In this document: positions 10,785-23,722 of the stretch, one piece after another
Layout: each line of letters starts with the position of its first letter
Position numbering within the stretch: the first letter of the stretch is position 1
Assembly: GCF_030272615.1 (NCBI RefSeq)
Contig: NC_081414.1
Coordinates: 821,245,896-821,309,895 of the forward strand
Length of the DNA stretch: 64,000 nucleotides
Direction of reading: 5' to 3'
Source of the DNA: Cryptomeria japonica
Taxonomy: Eukaryota; Streptophyta; Pinopsida; Cupressales; Cupressaceae
Translations under genes and position numbers: made by a program
Notes under the pieces: model-generated
Told to the model about the DNA's origin: nothing
Databases searched by the model: none
Seen by the model: the letters and a program-made list of their open reading frames with translations, nothing else

Positions 10785-13700
10785 ATGGCATCTAAGATCC
10801 AAGACCCCATTGTTGTCACAAATGTAGAAAAGCCCTCACTAAAATACTCTTTGACTCCCAAAATTGCATCTGAACCGGATGACAAAATTGGTTTTTCACT
10901 CATCCCAGATCGAGTCTTGTTAGTCGAGGATGTGAGATTCTTCACAAAATGTCGTGTTGAAGAACTCGGTCATGTTGAGATCAAAGATGCATATGATGAA
11001 TTGTGCACAGATGGTAAAATGGATAGCAAGTATGAGCATATCAAAATCAAGGGATTGACTGAAGCCTTAACCTATCCCTGTGTATTCAAACCCTAGTGGG
11101 TCAAGTTTGTACTAAGTTGAGTGCATGATGATCTCATGTGGCTATAAGAGAAACCGTTTAAGATCACTAAAGAAATCATTCATCTGATCACTGGTTATCC
11201 TATCTATGATCATGCCCAAGCACAGAAAATGATATCACAGAAGGAATTGATTAGTTTGAATGGAGTTTATTCAGATTACAGAGGTCTGAAGTTGAACAAT
11301 GTCACTGATCCTGAACTCAAATTTGCCATTAGAGTAATTGGTTACTATTTATTCCAATCGGCAAGGGAAAACAATGTACCCTGTGTAGCAGTGGACTTAG
11401 CATACAAAATTGTTAAGAAAGGCATGAAAATTGACTTGTGTGAAGTATTGTTGAAGAACTTGTTTGAAAATCTAAACACAATCAGGAAGACGAAGAAGAA
11501 CAACAGGACAAATACTCTAAAATTTGGATCACTACTTGTATGTATGTTTTTCTACTTTGAGAAGTTTTTTCCAACAATCGGTAAAGTTGTTTGGGAACTA
11601 CACCGACCAATCACCCATCAGATCAATGACTTCATCAAGAAGTTAGGTGATAACTTTAATGATATAATGGATGATTACTTTAGCAAGTTCCAAGAGAAAA
11701 TGCATAACAGGTACCAGATTCCACCATAGCTGGTAGAAAAATACAAAGATGAAATATGTTTTGAGGTCGACACCGATTATTGTTATATGAATGTTCTGGA
11801 ACTGAGGACTCAATCTTTGTCACCTATGGGTTACGAGATTGATTTTGATATCACACAATAGCAAATTGATGCCTATCTATCATTGCCAAGGCATACTACC
11901 GAGCTGAGGTATGGAACCTATGAAGAGGTGAAGGAAAAAGTAAAAATGAGCATTGTAGTACCTAAGGCTACAAGAAAAGCTACAAAGATGATTAAGGCAT
12001 TAACTGAGAAATTTGGAGAAGAGTCTTCCTCCACACCTGTCAAAGGAGTTCTAGCCATCACCGAAGAGGAGACAGAAGCCCAAGAAGCAGCCATAACACT
12101 TAGCACCGAATTGCCTAAGGGAAAAGTGTTGAAGAGAAAGAAAATGGACACTTCAATGGCCCTACAGACCCCTCCAACAAAGAGACCTAACACAAGGGCA
12201 TCTGTTGCATCACCGAGTAAGAAACAAAAGACTGTTGCCATTCCTAAGGTAACTAGAACTTACAAGAAATCTACTCGGAGACTCATTTTGCCAAAAGAGT
12301 TGAGTGATACCGAATCTGAAGATGCAAATAAATTTTAGATTGTGAAAAGCAAGAAGGTAGATGTACATAGTGTAGAAATTTTTTGTAATAATCTAAAGGA
12401 ATATGGTGGATTTGGTGGATTCAAATTTGTCAAATGTGAATCTAGATCTACAGATGAAAAGAGGCAAATTGAAGAAGCTGTCATTTGCACACTTCTCAAA
12501 TTCTGAGTGGTCCCATTAGAAGTATGTAATTCTATTCCTAAGGAATTATATGCACATATTGAAACCAGATGGCAATATGCCCTAGACTCAGAGAAACAAA
12601 TCAAGGAAAGAAGTTTGGTGCATCTCTTTCCTGATATGTCAGTTGATGAAATAAAAGAACATCTAACAAACAACCAAACTCAATTTATAGTAAAACAAAA
12701 GGCCTTGAAATTGATGAATGGCCTATATATAGAAGTGGAGAAGGAAACAAAAGAGAAATGGAAGACCATCTTTTGAAGAAAGAATGTCGGTGAACAATCT
12801 ACAGTGGAAATAGTTGATGTTACCGACCAAGAGCCTGGTTTCACCGAGCAAGACCCTGCTGACACCATTCAAATAGATGAAGATAACATGGATGCAGAGG
12901 CACCTGAACAAGAAATGATAGAAGGAAATGCTTATGCAAAACTTGTCTCCAGTGAATCTGTTTTGGAACAAGTTCAGCCTTACCCACCGATCAATCAACC
13001 TGCTACAACCAAAGCTCCTCAGGCTACAGGTGAAGGCACTGAAGGTCAAAAGTCTATAGCAGAAGGTACTTCACAAGAACAAACCTCTCAAGCACCTTTT
13101 AGCATGGAAAATGTTACAACTAAGACACCAAGAACCGAGACACCGAAGGACACTACCGAGGCTAAAGAAACCAACATAAGTGTTGTCTCTACCGCGCAAC
13201 CTACCGAGGGTTCTTACGCCTCTCAAGCTATTGTAGTGGTTCACTCGGTGAAAGGCAAAGAAAAGAAGTTGAAAAAGCATAGTTTCAAAATTGATTTATC
13301 AAAACCAATAGTGTTGCCCAATGTAGACATCTCCAAATTGAAAGGGCAAGCACTCAATGAATTCGGTGAACTATGCAAAGCAAAGGCCAAACAGGAGAAG
13401 CAACTGGCCATACAAAAGAAGAATAAAGTACTTCAGAAGGTAAAGACCTTACTATCAGATATGCTACCTTCAGCTACAGTATCAACCGATGCAGCCATCC
13501 ATATTCAATTGGATGAACTCCTAAATCAGATTGAGACATCTGGAGTAGATGCATCTGAATACTTGAGCAAACTAAAAGACAAGGAGCTGACTGCTAAAAT
13601 GATTGAGGAAGTACAGAAATCTATTGCTATTGGCAAGGTAAAACTTGTCAAATTTATTGCTAAGTTGTGCCCTCAACTCAAGCACATTCTTTCATTATTC

Positions 13701-14102
13701 CAGAAACTTTGCACATTTTCTTTATTTCTTAAGGACATTAAGAATAAAATAGAAGCAATTGAGAAAGAGATCACTAATCTCTCAAATAAGTTGACCCTCA
13801 AGCCCAATTCAATTCAGAATTTTTATACTAAGCTACAACAGCTCATGGCTCACCAATTGGAACTGAGGAATGAAGAACATAAGATCAGGATGGACATACT
13901 AACACTTCAAACATTATTCCTTCCTCATCTTTCATCCGTTCAAGAACAGCTAACCCGAGCCACTTATCTCTCTACTACACAAGAGGGAAGCACTTTAGAT
14001 GGCTTAATTTCATTATTGGTTGATATTAATGCACATAATTCTTTAATGGACAGTGTCAAGGATGCACTCTCTGTCGCTCTCACCGAAGCCCAGACAAAGT
14101 AA
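10785..14102 (+). pseudogene. Element-2 ORF2: 1,105-codon protein of unknown function
   Basis: One frame from ATG 10785 (context AAAATGGCA; MASKIQDPIVVTNV) to TAA 14100. Eight internal stops interrupt it: 11094 TAG, 11118 TGA, 11145 TAA, 11727 TAG, 11859 TAG, 12336 TAG, 12504 TGA, 12774 TGA. There is no frameshift over 3.3 kb. Residues ~1-310 form a globular, hydrophobic-patterned region (for example FKITKEIIHLITGYPIY). Residues ~370-520 are basic and Thr/Pro-rich, with KKR/KRKK clusters that could be nuclear signals. A Thr/Glu/Gln-rich acidic linker follows (~670-820), then a Leu/Lys-rich, probably coiled-coil C-terminus (~820-1100). I do not recognise the family. The position after gag recalls the extra or env-like ORFs of some plant elements, or a captured host gene. 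No signal peptide or membrane span is evident. Confidence 0.75.
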
Positions 14103-14529
14103 AAATCCATTTTTTATCAGTTGCCACCTCCCAATGGTAACTAAATTTTGATGTTTGTCAAAAAGGGGGAGAATATCAAAGTATATCATCAAGAGTATAT
14201 ATAGCACCAAAGTACATAGGGGGAGTGTATAGTATTCAAAGTATCAAACAACCGGAGTGTAGTATACAAGGGGGGTATACCAAGCAGAGAATGAGTAGAA
14301 TATGCAGAGTATCCAAGAGCAGTGAACCGAGCAATGAACAGAGGAAAGAATAGTGATTACAGAGTTTTGTACAACATATTGATAAGGGGAGTATATTTGA
14401 TTATACTATTTCAATGACTAATGTATATACTGCATGTTTAGTCAAATTTTGTAAAGTATACAGATTTTTGAGTAATGACTTTGAAAGTAGTTTTTGTCAA
14501 ACATCTCAACTAATGTCAAAAGGGGAGAT
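14103..14529 (+). other. Element-2 3' untranslated region and polypurine tract
   Basis: No gene. Purine runs AAAAAGGGGGAGAA (about 14159), GGGGGAG (about 14219) and the tract AAAAGGGGAGA (14518-14528) next to the LTR. Confidence 0.75.
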
Positions 14530-15745
14530 TGTTACTAATCAAATTGCCATTAGTTTTATATACAAAGTCATTCTATATATTCTAGTTAGTTAGTATTACC
14601 AAATCATGCAGTCGGTACACACAGAGAAGTCGGTATGAACAGTCTAGTCGATTACTGAAGAAAGCAGTCACAGAAACACAGTATTCACCGAGCTGTCTAC
14701 CGAGTGTTATTTCATGTCTACCAAGCAATAAAGATAATACACCGAGTTGATATACACCGAGTGAAACATGTTACCAGATTCATTGAACCTGGACACACAT
14801 ATGAAAACGTGTTACAAGATCGAGGCACACAGAACCGTTATCACATTGGAAATTGCACATACAGATTTTGTATAATTTTGAGGTCATCTAACCAATGAAA
14901 TATTTTGGATGGTTATTTATTCGAGAAATCATGTTTGTAAGATCGAAGCAATGAATCAGATCACCGACATAAGAAGTCTATTTATACAGCATGAATTTAG
15001 GGTTAGAAATATATGTGAATGTGAGAAATGTGTGTGCAAATGTGTATGAAGCAAGACTTATGTGATACATGAGAAATCACAGAGTATTATGACTGTTACA
15101 GAGACACAGAGGTCACCGAGAAGGTTATTAGTGAACAGTCGAGGAACAGAGTAAATAGAAGGGTTTACCGAGTTACTTTATGAGTTACCCAGGTATGCTA
15201 TAGGCAAGGTAATCTTATTTAGAGCACATAGAATCTACTTTAGCATTTCAGATGTAAAGTTGCAGATATTTGTAATGATTATATTATAATATTTTGAAGT
15301 TGTAAGAGAAACCTTTAACAGGGTAAAAGACTCTAATCAAGTCTATAAATTGTAAATCCTTTAACCAGGTGCTACACTTATATAGTGTTGTATAAATCCT
15401 TTAGCAAGGTAGATCTAACAGATCTTAATACTCCTAACAGGGTAAGCTATCAGAAATAGCTAAATATGTAGCTCTAACCAAGCACTCTTTATTATTGCAA
15501 TAGTGAAGTTGTGGGTGCCATCCCCACCGTAGTTTTTCTCTCTAACCAAGAGTTTCTGTGTAACCAAAATATATGTGTTATGGAGTGAATCATGTATGAT
15601 TGTTACTCATTTGTTTTAGCTTTATATTATGTTATAGTAGTTTTTGGTTTATGCATAACAGTAAAGATATTGTTGAAGAAAGGATTTGAAGTACTGATTC
15701 ACCCCTCCCCTCTCAGTACATTAGCTTTCCATATTGGGCCTAATA
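14530..15745 (+). repeat. Element-2 3' LTR
   Basis: Starts TGTTACTAATC, ends GGGCCTAATA (the last C has become T compared with the 5' copy). Right target duplication GGTTT follows. Confidence 0.95.
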
Positions 15746-15750
15746 GGTTT

Positions 15751-17267
15751 TCCATATACTTGGGTGGGACATGCTGGATAGCAAAATGACTTAGATTTTA
15801 TATGTCGTGTCATTGCCTTTACAATGCAATGGAAGGGTTGCACTGAATTTGATGCATGTGCCTGGATTTTACTGATCATCATTCTTTAAGGGGAGAGAGT
15901 AGGTGCAACAAGCTGATGCACACTTTCTTGTTCAATGTCAACATTCTGGTTGAACCAATCTTTTAGCTGGGTCAATTCCTCTATAGGAGGGTCTATGAAG
16001 AAGCTTGTATTAAATGTTGTACCTATTACCTTTCCATTAAATTCACATACACGACCATTCTTGATAGAAAGAGTAGTTGTTTCTTTTAAATAATGCCTTT
16101 GTTGGAGTTCAATACCTTTTTTTTTGCCATTGCGCCCCATAGTGTAACATCGATGGTTGTTCGAGTCATGTCGACTAACTTAATGGTTCACCTAGGAACC
16201 TTTGTACCATTGCTTCTACGTATCGTTGAGTTTGGATCGACACCAATGACAATTCTGATGACGTTAATGGTTGAGTTGTTATTTTTGGTAGCCACTTAAT
16301 CAAGAGTTATGAAAATGTCTATGTGCTTGGGTATGGAAGAATCATCATTGTAGGTAGTAACCTTTGAATCAGCTACCAAGGTTATTTCTAGTCCACTATT
16401 GATTTTGTTATAAATTTTATTGGTTGGCTTTATTACTCCCCCAGATAATGTGTATGTCACTACAACTTGGATGTTATCATAATAGGTTTTTGCTAGTTCA
16501 TTGAAACATGTAACACGTGTTTTGGTACCTGTGTTATCTACAACGTCAAAGCTAAAAGTGTGGCCGCTTGCTTTTGTTGTATTATAGTGGTAGATATCCT
16601 TCTTCACTAGGACACGACCCTTGATGGTCCACCTTGGTTGGTAGGGATTCAAATTTTTAATAGGAGTTATTTTCATAAGTGTGTTGCCCACGTTTTGAGG
16701 TGGCTTGACCCCAAACAATGCTTTTTGTTGCCCCAAACCCTAACATTTTGTGGATGTTATTGGTTCTATACTTGCATCGCATATAGGATGCATAATTTTT
16801 TCTATTTGGTCTTCCTATTTTATACAAAGAAAGATCGGTTCTCCAAGTATAGCATGTGTTGTACATATAATTTCTAGGTTCAGAATAACAATCCACCTAC
16901 ACAATTAAAAAATGAAAAATGAAATATTATAAGTACTACATTGTGTAAAATGTAAAGTTTCTATGAACTTTGTTGGAATAATAGTAGGCTTATTGACTCA
17001 CCGGGATCCATGCAAATTCGGGAAGATGTATTTTGTTAGCTGTAGTATAGAGCCAACTATGAGCTATTTAGAATCTATGTCATTGTTATATTTTTTTCAA
17101 AAGGATGCCTTTTGTTTGTGTACGCCATCGAAAAGATCAACTCTATAACAATTGCAATGCTCAGGTCCATCCCCAAATTTAGATATAGCAAATATTTGGA
17201 AAAATGGAGCCACAAGCATGGACCCATCATACATAAGCTGGATTGCATTTCCAGTTAGTATGTCCAT
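15751..17267 (-). pseudogene. RPA70-like (replication protein A large subunit) pseudogene with intron
   Basis: RPA70 is the large subunit of the eukaryotic single-stranded DNA binding complex. Exon 1 (17267-17002) runs from ATG (MDILTGNAIQLMYDG) through an RPA1N-like fold to LIVGSILQLTKYI. The intron is 17001-16897 (GTGAGT...TAG, 105 bp). Exon 2 begins with IVILNLEII, then ILGEP. It continues through DNA-binding domain A (ITPIKNLNPYQPRWTIKGRV, FSFDVVDNTGT, CFNELA, SGGVIKPTNK; about 16680-16300), domain B (TIRRSNGTKVP, TLWGA, NGRVCEFNGKVIGT; about 16250-15900) and the start of domain C with FCYPACP (about 15765). The reading is broken by stops (in exon 1 and exon 2, including Trp to TGA in domain B) and by a frameshift in an A9 run (16125 region). 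Element-2 and Copia-1 cut it inside the C-domain zinc ribbon. Because it keeps an intron, it is a DNA-level copy. Plant Helitrons often carry RPA genes, so this may be Helitron cargo; I could not find Helitron ends. Confidence 0.88.
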
Positions 17268-18095
17268 TAGATAGAGGATTAGGATGATACATGGAAAACT
17301 GGGAGAAAACTACTTCATTGCACTATATGACTCTTCAACAACATGTTCGATACATTAATGATAATACACATAATAGACAATGTGTATGTGTCAAGCCTTC
17401 AATAACAACATTATACATCACTTAGTAGAAGCAGTAAGAGTGATAATAACATGTAATGAGATTCTAAAGAGATCAACAGTGTGGCCATTATACTCAGATT
17501 GTGTGGAGGACAACAAGGAGTGTTGGGTGTGCTAGAATAATATGCAACCATGGAGATGTGTTCATGACATGCAACTATGATCCTTGGGGCAATTACATTG
17601 GATAGGAACCTTATTGAGGTAGTAATTTGTTGTTATATATTGTGATTTTTATTTTTAAAAATTGATGTCTCTGTTGTGTGCTCTCTTCTTCATGGTGTGA
17701 AGTAGGAATTTGTACAAAAGCGATGTTGAAAATAGTTTAGGAATGCCTAATGCCTTGTAATGTTGATGGTGGGTACCCATCTATGCTACTTCTCCATTTG
17801 CTTTGAAATGTTTTTACTATATAACCTATACATTACTATGTAATGCATCCTTGAAATAGGAAAATATCCTATGGTAGAAGACAAAGAGGCGTTTATGCTA
17901 GTCAATCCCTATAATAAGGGCAAAGGGTAGAAGAGTTCACTAAAAAATGACATTAGGATGGTGACCTTGTTCGAGGAATATTTAGATGCTTAGTGTTGCA
18001 GAGGTATAATATTGATGATGTTATTTATGCAATTAAATAGGTGAAATTATTATTATGAAGTGTAAGTGATAATTTGGTGCAGTCAAGGTAGGGAG
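17268..18095. other. Upstream flank of the RPA70-like pseudogene; no gene seen
   Basis: 828 bp with no persuasive ORF or domain. The last five bases (GGGAG, 18091-18095) are the left target duplication of Copia-3. Confidence 0.6.
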
Positions 18096-19543
18096 TGTTG
18101 GCGTTTGGAGATTGTTGGCATTTTGCATATAGATTGCATTAATGATATGTTGTCATTGATGTCAATTAATCTGATAAATAGTATTCATGTTTGTACTGAT
18201 ATTGTTGTTTTTTATATTGGCTAGCAACCAGTAAGAAGAGAGTTGTAGAAGATGTTGTAACCGGTATGTAAAGTTTGTAAGTTGAACCATTGAACCAGTG
18301 TAAAGGGTTAAACCTTTCTATGTAATGTAACTGGTAAAACCCTATCAACCGTTAAACCCTAACCGACCAAGTTTGTTGGTTTATTACCTAATGAGCGGTA
18401 ATGATGGAGACTCGTATGATCATTGTATGAGGATAAACTCAAATTGGTTTGGCGCGTTTGCTTATTGTCTAGGGAAGGAGCAAAGAGGATTGCATTTAAT
18501 GCATAGCATGTGATGAGTTACAAAGTCTAATGGAGTGGTGATCATGGAGTGGTTGGAATTATCTTGAAGAATGTGAAGAAATTGTTATGATTTCTAATGT
18601 CAAGATTGAAACGACTTGTTTGTAATCTCAATGATGCGAATTAGGTTTTTGTTGTGTTACCAACCTAATTGGTTTGTATTTAAGGTCGATGAAGTTGTTT
18701 GTAAAGGTTTTTGGCTAGTTTGGTAGAAAACTTGTTGAGTGTGTGGTTGCCCAGCCAGTGAATGGATCTGCACTTTGAGTGAAGGCAGATTGAAGCTTAG
18801 AAGGATCTAATCAAGGAAATGTAGTGCTACTCAGACAAATCAAGAAAACCTGTTGTTTTCTAACAATTACAGCAGAAGTAAAATCCCTTAATCGGGTAAG
18901 CTCTAACAAGCTTGGTTACTCATTAAATCCTCTAACAAGGTGGTCCATTAGCTTGGATTCTTAAATCCTCCAACAAGGTTACTCCTAACAAGGTATTGTT
19001 CTTCTAACAAGGCATATTTGTAAATCCCTTAACTAGGTGATTCCTAACTGGAATTAGTTCTTGACATGACTTATTGTAAAGATCTAACAGGTTTTGGCTC
19101 CTAGTAGGGCGAACTTCAAAAGAGTTTAGATAGCTATCCTTGTGAGTCTCATCTCACCGTGGCTTTTACCTATTTGGGTTTTCGATGTATAAACATTTAT
19201 GTCAAGTGGTGAATGCTTTTGTGGTTGTGATCTTATTCGTTGATTTGGTTAATCTCTGATAAGGCATGTTAAGTAGAAGCATTGAGAGATGAATATGTTG
19301 AACTAAGATTAAGTAGTGTTGATGTTTATAAGATTGAAGGTGTTTACTATTAAATGTTGTCATAACAGTTAAACTGGTTAATGTCAAGTATTCCTGTGAA
19401 TATTGATCTTAACTAAGATATGTTTACTTTGTATGACTGAATTTGAGTTTTGGAACCTTGTATCAATTTTTCAATATACTGATTCACACCCCCCCCCCAC
19501 TCTTAGTATTCTACCAGATACTTATTCTTTCATCATACCATCA
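18096..19543 (+). repeat. Copia-3 5' LTR
   Basis: Begins TGTTGGCG, ends ATACCATCA. TATTTAAG at about 18677 is a candidate TATA box. It shares the CACCGTGG...GGGTTTTC block (about 19155) and C-rich tract (about 19488-19499) with the other copia-type LTRs in the window. An imperfect repeat of CTCTAACAAGG-like words lies at 18895-19090. Confidence 0.95.
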
Positions 19544-19545
19544 AT

Positions 19546-19557
19546 TGGTATTAAAGC
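19546..19557 (+). promoter_or_regulatory. Copia-3 primer binding site, altered
   Basis: TGGTATTAAAGC stands where TGGTATCAGAGC is usual. The two differences are both transitions (C to T, G to A), in line with the general decay of this element. Confidence 0.85.
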
Positions 19558-19614
19558 ATCTCAGGTCCTCTTAATCTAAAAGCCTAACAACTTGAGGAAA
19601 AGATCTTGTATATC

Positions 19615-20640
19615 ATGATGAAGAAAAAAGGTCTGAAGTTTAACAAAGATAACTATAAGATATTGAGTGATAGAATGAACATTTACATTAAGAGTCTTGG
19701 TAGTCAGTATTGGGAGCATATAGAAAATAAGTATACTACATCTACTAGACCCTTGACTGATGATTAGAAGAAAGAACAACACAAAAATCACCAGGCACTT
19801 GAAGCTATTATCAATTCTTTGACTGATGTTGAATATGTAGATGTTCATGGTCTTGAAACTGCATATGAAGTATGGAAGAAACTAGAAAATATCTATAGTA
19901 GTGATGAGCATGTTAAGATTGCTAAAGAAGAGAGTTTAAGAGGCAAGTTTGATGACATGAGAATGTCTCAAGGTGAGAACATCCAGTAGTATGGTCAAAG
20001 GAATAAAGAGATAGTTGGAGAGATAAAGAGTGCAGGAGGGAAAGTGGAAGATGCCACAGTAATCAGTAAAGTACTGAGAACCCTGTTACTGGTCTATGCT
20101 ATCCAAGTTGTAGCTATTCAGGAGCTAAAATCCATTGACAAGACAAAGGTAACTCTTGACTCTATTATTGGCAAACTTACTACTTTTTAAGTAAATGGCT
20201 ATGATGGTAGTGTACAGAAATCAGAATCTGCATTCAAAGCTTTTGTCTCTAACCCTTATGTAAGAAGAAGTAGAGATACCGGCAATAGCTATGAATCTAG
20301 ATCTAGCAGAGATGCTGATGATGAAGACAACTTAGTGGAACTTGAAGCATTATTGGCAAAACGATTGCCTAGAGGCACTATTAAATATAGAGGTAAGCTA
20401 CCTTTAAAATGTTTTGCATGCAACAAGATTGGTCATATAGCAGCAAACTTCCCTAATGGTGAAAATGATTACAAGAGAGACAAATTTAAAAAGTACAAGG
20501 GTAAAGGCAAGAGAGATTGTCTTGTGGCTATTGACAGTGGTATTACTGATGATGAGTCTAATGATGATGCTAGTGAAGATATTGTATTTGTAGTAATTAA
20601 GGAAGAAGTATCAGATCAGAAGGCACTAGTTTCCAAAATG
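19615..20640 (+). pseudogene. gag: Copia-3 gag, broken
   Basis: The frame opens at ATG 19615 (MMKKKGLKFNKDNYKIL) and includes the typical gag segments AYEVWKKLENIY and LRGKFDDMRM. Stops at 19765, 19987 and 20188 interrupt it without frameshift. The zinc knuckle (CFACNKIGHIAANF, 20410-20451) has lost its last Cys (Phe instead). The acidic linker (DDESNDDASED) leads into protease. Confidence 0.88.
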
Positions 20641-23600
20641 GATAACTCTGATGATTGGATCATTGATAGTGGTTGTTCACATCACATGACCGGTGATCAG
20701 AGCAAATTTCTTTGCCTAAAGGAATTTGATGGTGGTGTTGTAAGATTTGGCAATGACTCACATTGTATGGTAAAAGGAAAGGGATTTATTTCTCTTAATG
20801 GGAAGAGCAATGTTAAAGATGTCTATTGGTTTGAAGGCCTAAAGAAAACTCTATTAAGTGTGGCACAACTTAATGACAAAGGTTACCCACTGGAGTTTAG
20901 AAATGGTACATGCAAAATTTTTGACAACAAAGGTGAATTGATCACAACCGGGAAACAGACCAGAGGTAATCTATTTCATCTTAATCCTAAAGTTAGCAAC
21001 TATTTGATTGCTAAGATAGATGATAGCTAGCTTTGGCATAGGAGATGTTGTCATATAAATTTTGACAATATTATTAAAGTAAGCAAGTCTAAGACAGTAA
21101 GAGATCTGCCTCAGCTAGACAAACCGGTTAATGCTCTTTGTAAAGAATGTCAACTAGGAAAGATGACTTCTTCAACTTTCAAGAGCAAGTCCTTCTCAGC
21201 AGAACACTTGTTAGATTTGGTTCATACAGACCTATGTGGACCAACAAGAACAAGAAGCATTCAAGGTGACAGATATTTCATGATCTTCATTGATGATTGT
21301 TCAAGGATGATGTGGGTCACATTCTTGAAGGATAAGAATGAAGCTTTTGGCAAATTCAAATAATTTAGAGCCTTAGCTGAGAAAGAGAGTGGCAAAAAGA
21401 TAAAATGTCTAAGAACAAATCAAGGTGGTGAATTCACTTCTGTAGAAATCACTAAATACTGTGATGATAATTGTATCAAGTGGCAGCTTTCTGCACCAAG
21501 GACACCACAACATAATGGTATAGTAGAGAGGAACAATCGGTCAATGGTTGAAGCTTCTAGAACTATGTTGATACAAGGAGGTGTATAAAAAACCTTTTGG
21601 AAAGAAGCTATAAGTACAACTGTGTACACAATGAACCGAGTTCTAGTAAAAACAGGTAAGGACAAGACCCCATATGAGTACTGGTATGGGAGATCACCTG
21701 ATGTTAGTTATTTTAAAATATTTGGTAGCAAATTTTTTATTAAAACATGTGACTACATAAGCAAGTTTGAAGCTAAGAGTGATGAAGGCATATTTCTTGG
21801 CTATTCCACCAAGAGTAAGGCCTATAAATGCTTCAAAAATTAGACACAAAAAATTATTGAGAGTGTTGATGTTCATGTAGATGAATGTCCTAAAATTTCA
21901 GAAGGAACCAATTGTGAGAAGAAGGATGAAGATCCTTGCATTTTTCTTTTAGAACCTAAAACTATTAAATCAGAAACCGGTAAAGAAAATCCTGATGTAC
22001 TTGTTCAACTGGAACAAATAAATTCAGAGGAAGATGACAATGAAGAAGTTGAACCTGAAGAGAATGATCATGTTATTACTAGGTATGTCAGACTGAATCA
22101 CAATCCTAAACAGATAATTGGGGATAAGGATGTTGGAGTACTAACTAGAAGGAGAATAAGAGATAACTCTTGCATGATATCCACCTTTGAACCTAGAATG
22201 CTAAGGAAGCATTTGGTGATGATCATTGGGTGAAAGCTATGGAGGAGGAGTTGGAACAAATTGAGAAGAACAACACTTGGACAATGGTACCTCGATCAGT
22301 AAACAAGAATGTTATAGGTACTAAATGGGTATTCAAAAATAAGTTAAATGAAGATGGTGTTGTAGTTCACAATACAACAAGATTAGTATGCAAAGGTTAT
22401 GCACAAGAAGAAGGAGAAGGCTATGGAGAAAATTTTGCACCAGCAACAAGACTAGAAGGTGTCAAAACACTACTTGCATTTGTAGCTCATAAGAAGTCCA
22501 AAATATACCAGATGGATGTCAAGTCTGCATTCTTGAATGAAATACTAGAAGAAGAGGTTTATATAGAGCAACCTAATGGTTATGCATTGCCAGATAAGGA
22601 AGACATGGTATGAAAATTGTAGAAAGCTTTGTACAGATTAAAGTAGGCACCCAGAGCATGGTATGAATGACTTCATACTCATCTGATGAAGATAGGATTT
22701 GCTAGAACCAGTGATGACATCAACATTTATCTCAAGTCTGAAGGAGATAATATACTGGTCCGTGAAGCATTTGTAGATGACATTATATTTGGAGGTAATG
22801 ATGAAATGAGTAATTGTTTTGCAGATGTAATGAAGAATGAGTTTGAGATGTCATTAGTAGGGGAAATAAAAAAATTCATAGGCTTATAGATACAACAGAT
22901 GAAGAATGGTATTTTCATTACTCAATCCAAGTATGTGAAGGAGGTTTTGAAGACTTTTGGTATGAGTGACTGTAAACCAATTGGAACCCCAATGGTTATA
23001 GGCTGTAAATTGTCCAAGGAAGATGCATCTAAGTCTGTAGATGAAAAGGAATACAAGTCAATGATTGGCAAACTACACTATGTTGTTCATAGTTGACCGG
23101 ATATTGCCCATGTAGTTGGTATTGTGGCTAGATTTTAGAAGAATCCAAAGGAGGCACATCTGATGGCAACTAAGAGAATCTTTAGATATCTGAAAGGTAC
23201 TATTGGCTATGGATTATGGTATCCATATGGTGGATGTTTTGACTTGAAGGTATACATAGATGTTGATTGGGTAGGAAATATTGATGACCGAAAGAGTACT
23301 ACCAGTGGAGCATTCTTTCTAGGAGGAAGGCTAGTCTCATGGAGTAGTAAAAAGTAGAGTTGCACTTCACAATCTACTACTGAAGCTGAATATATAGTAG
23401 CTTATATGAATTGCACACAAGTTATGTGGATGAGACACATTTTGGAAGGTTTGAAGATGGAAATCTCAGAACCTATAAATATTTTGTGTGATAATACAAG
23501 TGCAATAAACATTTCTAAAAATCGTGTTTTGCACACAAAGACAAAGCACATTGAATTGAAATATCAATTCTTGAGGGAAAAAGTTCAAAGTAAAGATGTT

Positions 23601-23722
23601 ATCTTGGAGAATTTTTCTACCAAGGAGCAACTTGCAGATATCTTTACCAAACCTCTGCCTAAGACCACTTTTGAGTATCTTAGAAGTTAATTGGGGGTTG
23701 TCCCTCTTCATGAAGTTAGTTG
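20641..23722 (+). pseudogene. pol: Copia-3 pol: protease, integrase, RT, RNase H, broken
   Basis: Protease keeps the active-site motif DSGCSHHMTG (about 20665). Integrase: LWHRRCCHIN after a stop at 21028, then HTDLCGP (21223), GGEF, and the E of NGIVERNNR (about 21512); the second catalytic Asp lies in a TNQGG context, where Asp is changed to Asn. Stops at 21361, 21586 and 21841. RT: IGTKWVFKNK (22313), QMDVKSAFLN, then four stops across the [11 protein letters not shown] segment (22611-22672), and AFVDDII (22768). RNase H: YIDVDWVGNIDDRKSTT, a stop at 23355 inside SSKKQ, and TKHIELKYQF. The true end is probably 23722 (LGVVPLHEVS), beyond a stop at 23688. Confidence 0.92.

Larger units (their letters stand above)
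7598..15745 (+). mobile_element. Element-2: non-autonomous LTR element with gag and a large unknown ORF
   Basis: Two LTRs of 1,218 and 1,216 bp begin TGTTAC and end TAACA/TAATA. Perfect 5-bp target duplications GGTTT flank the element (7593-7597, 15746-15750). The tRNA-Met primer site (8818-8830) and the polypurine tract AAAAGGGGAGA (14518-14528) are in place. The 5.7-kb interior has a coiled-coil plus zinc-knuckle gag and a second long ORF. I find no protease, integrase, RT or RNase H motif on either strand. It resembles 'terminal repeats with gag' or LARD-type elements, which need an autonomous partner. Both ORFs have kept frame and are broken only by stop codons. Confidence 0.9.

Noticed and set aside
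15592-15789. Frame at the end of the Element-2 3' LTR
   Set aside because: Also present in the 5' LTR copy (8662); it is LTR sequence without a domain.
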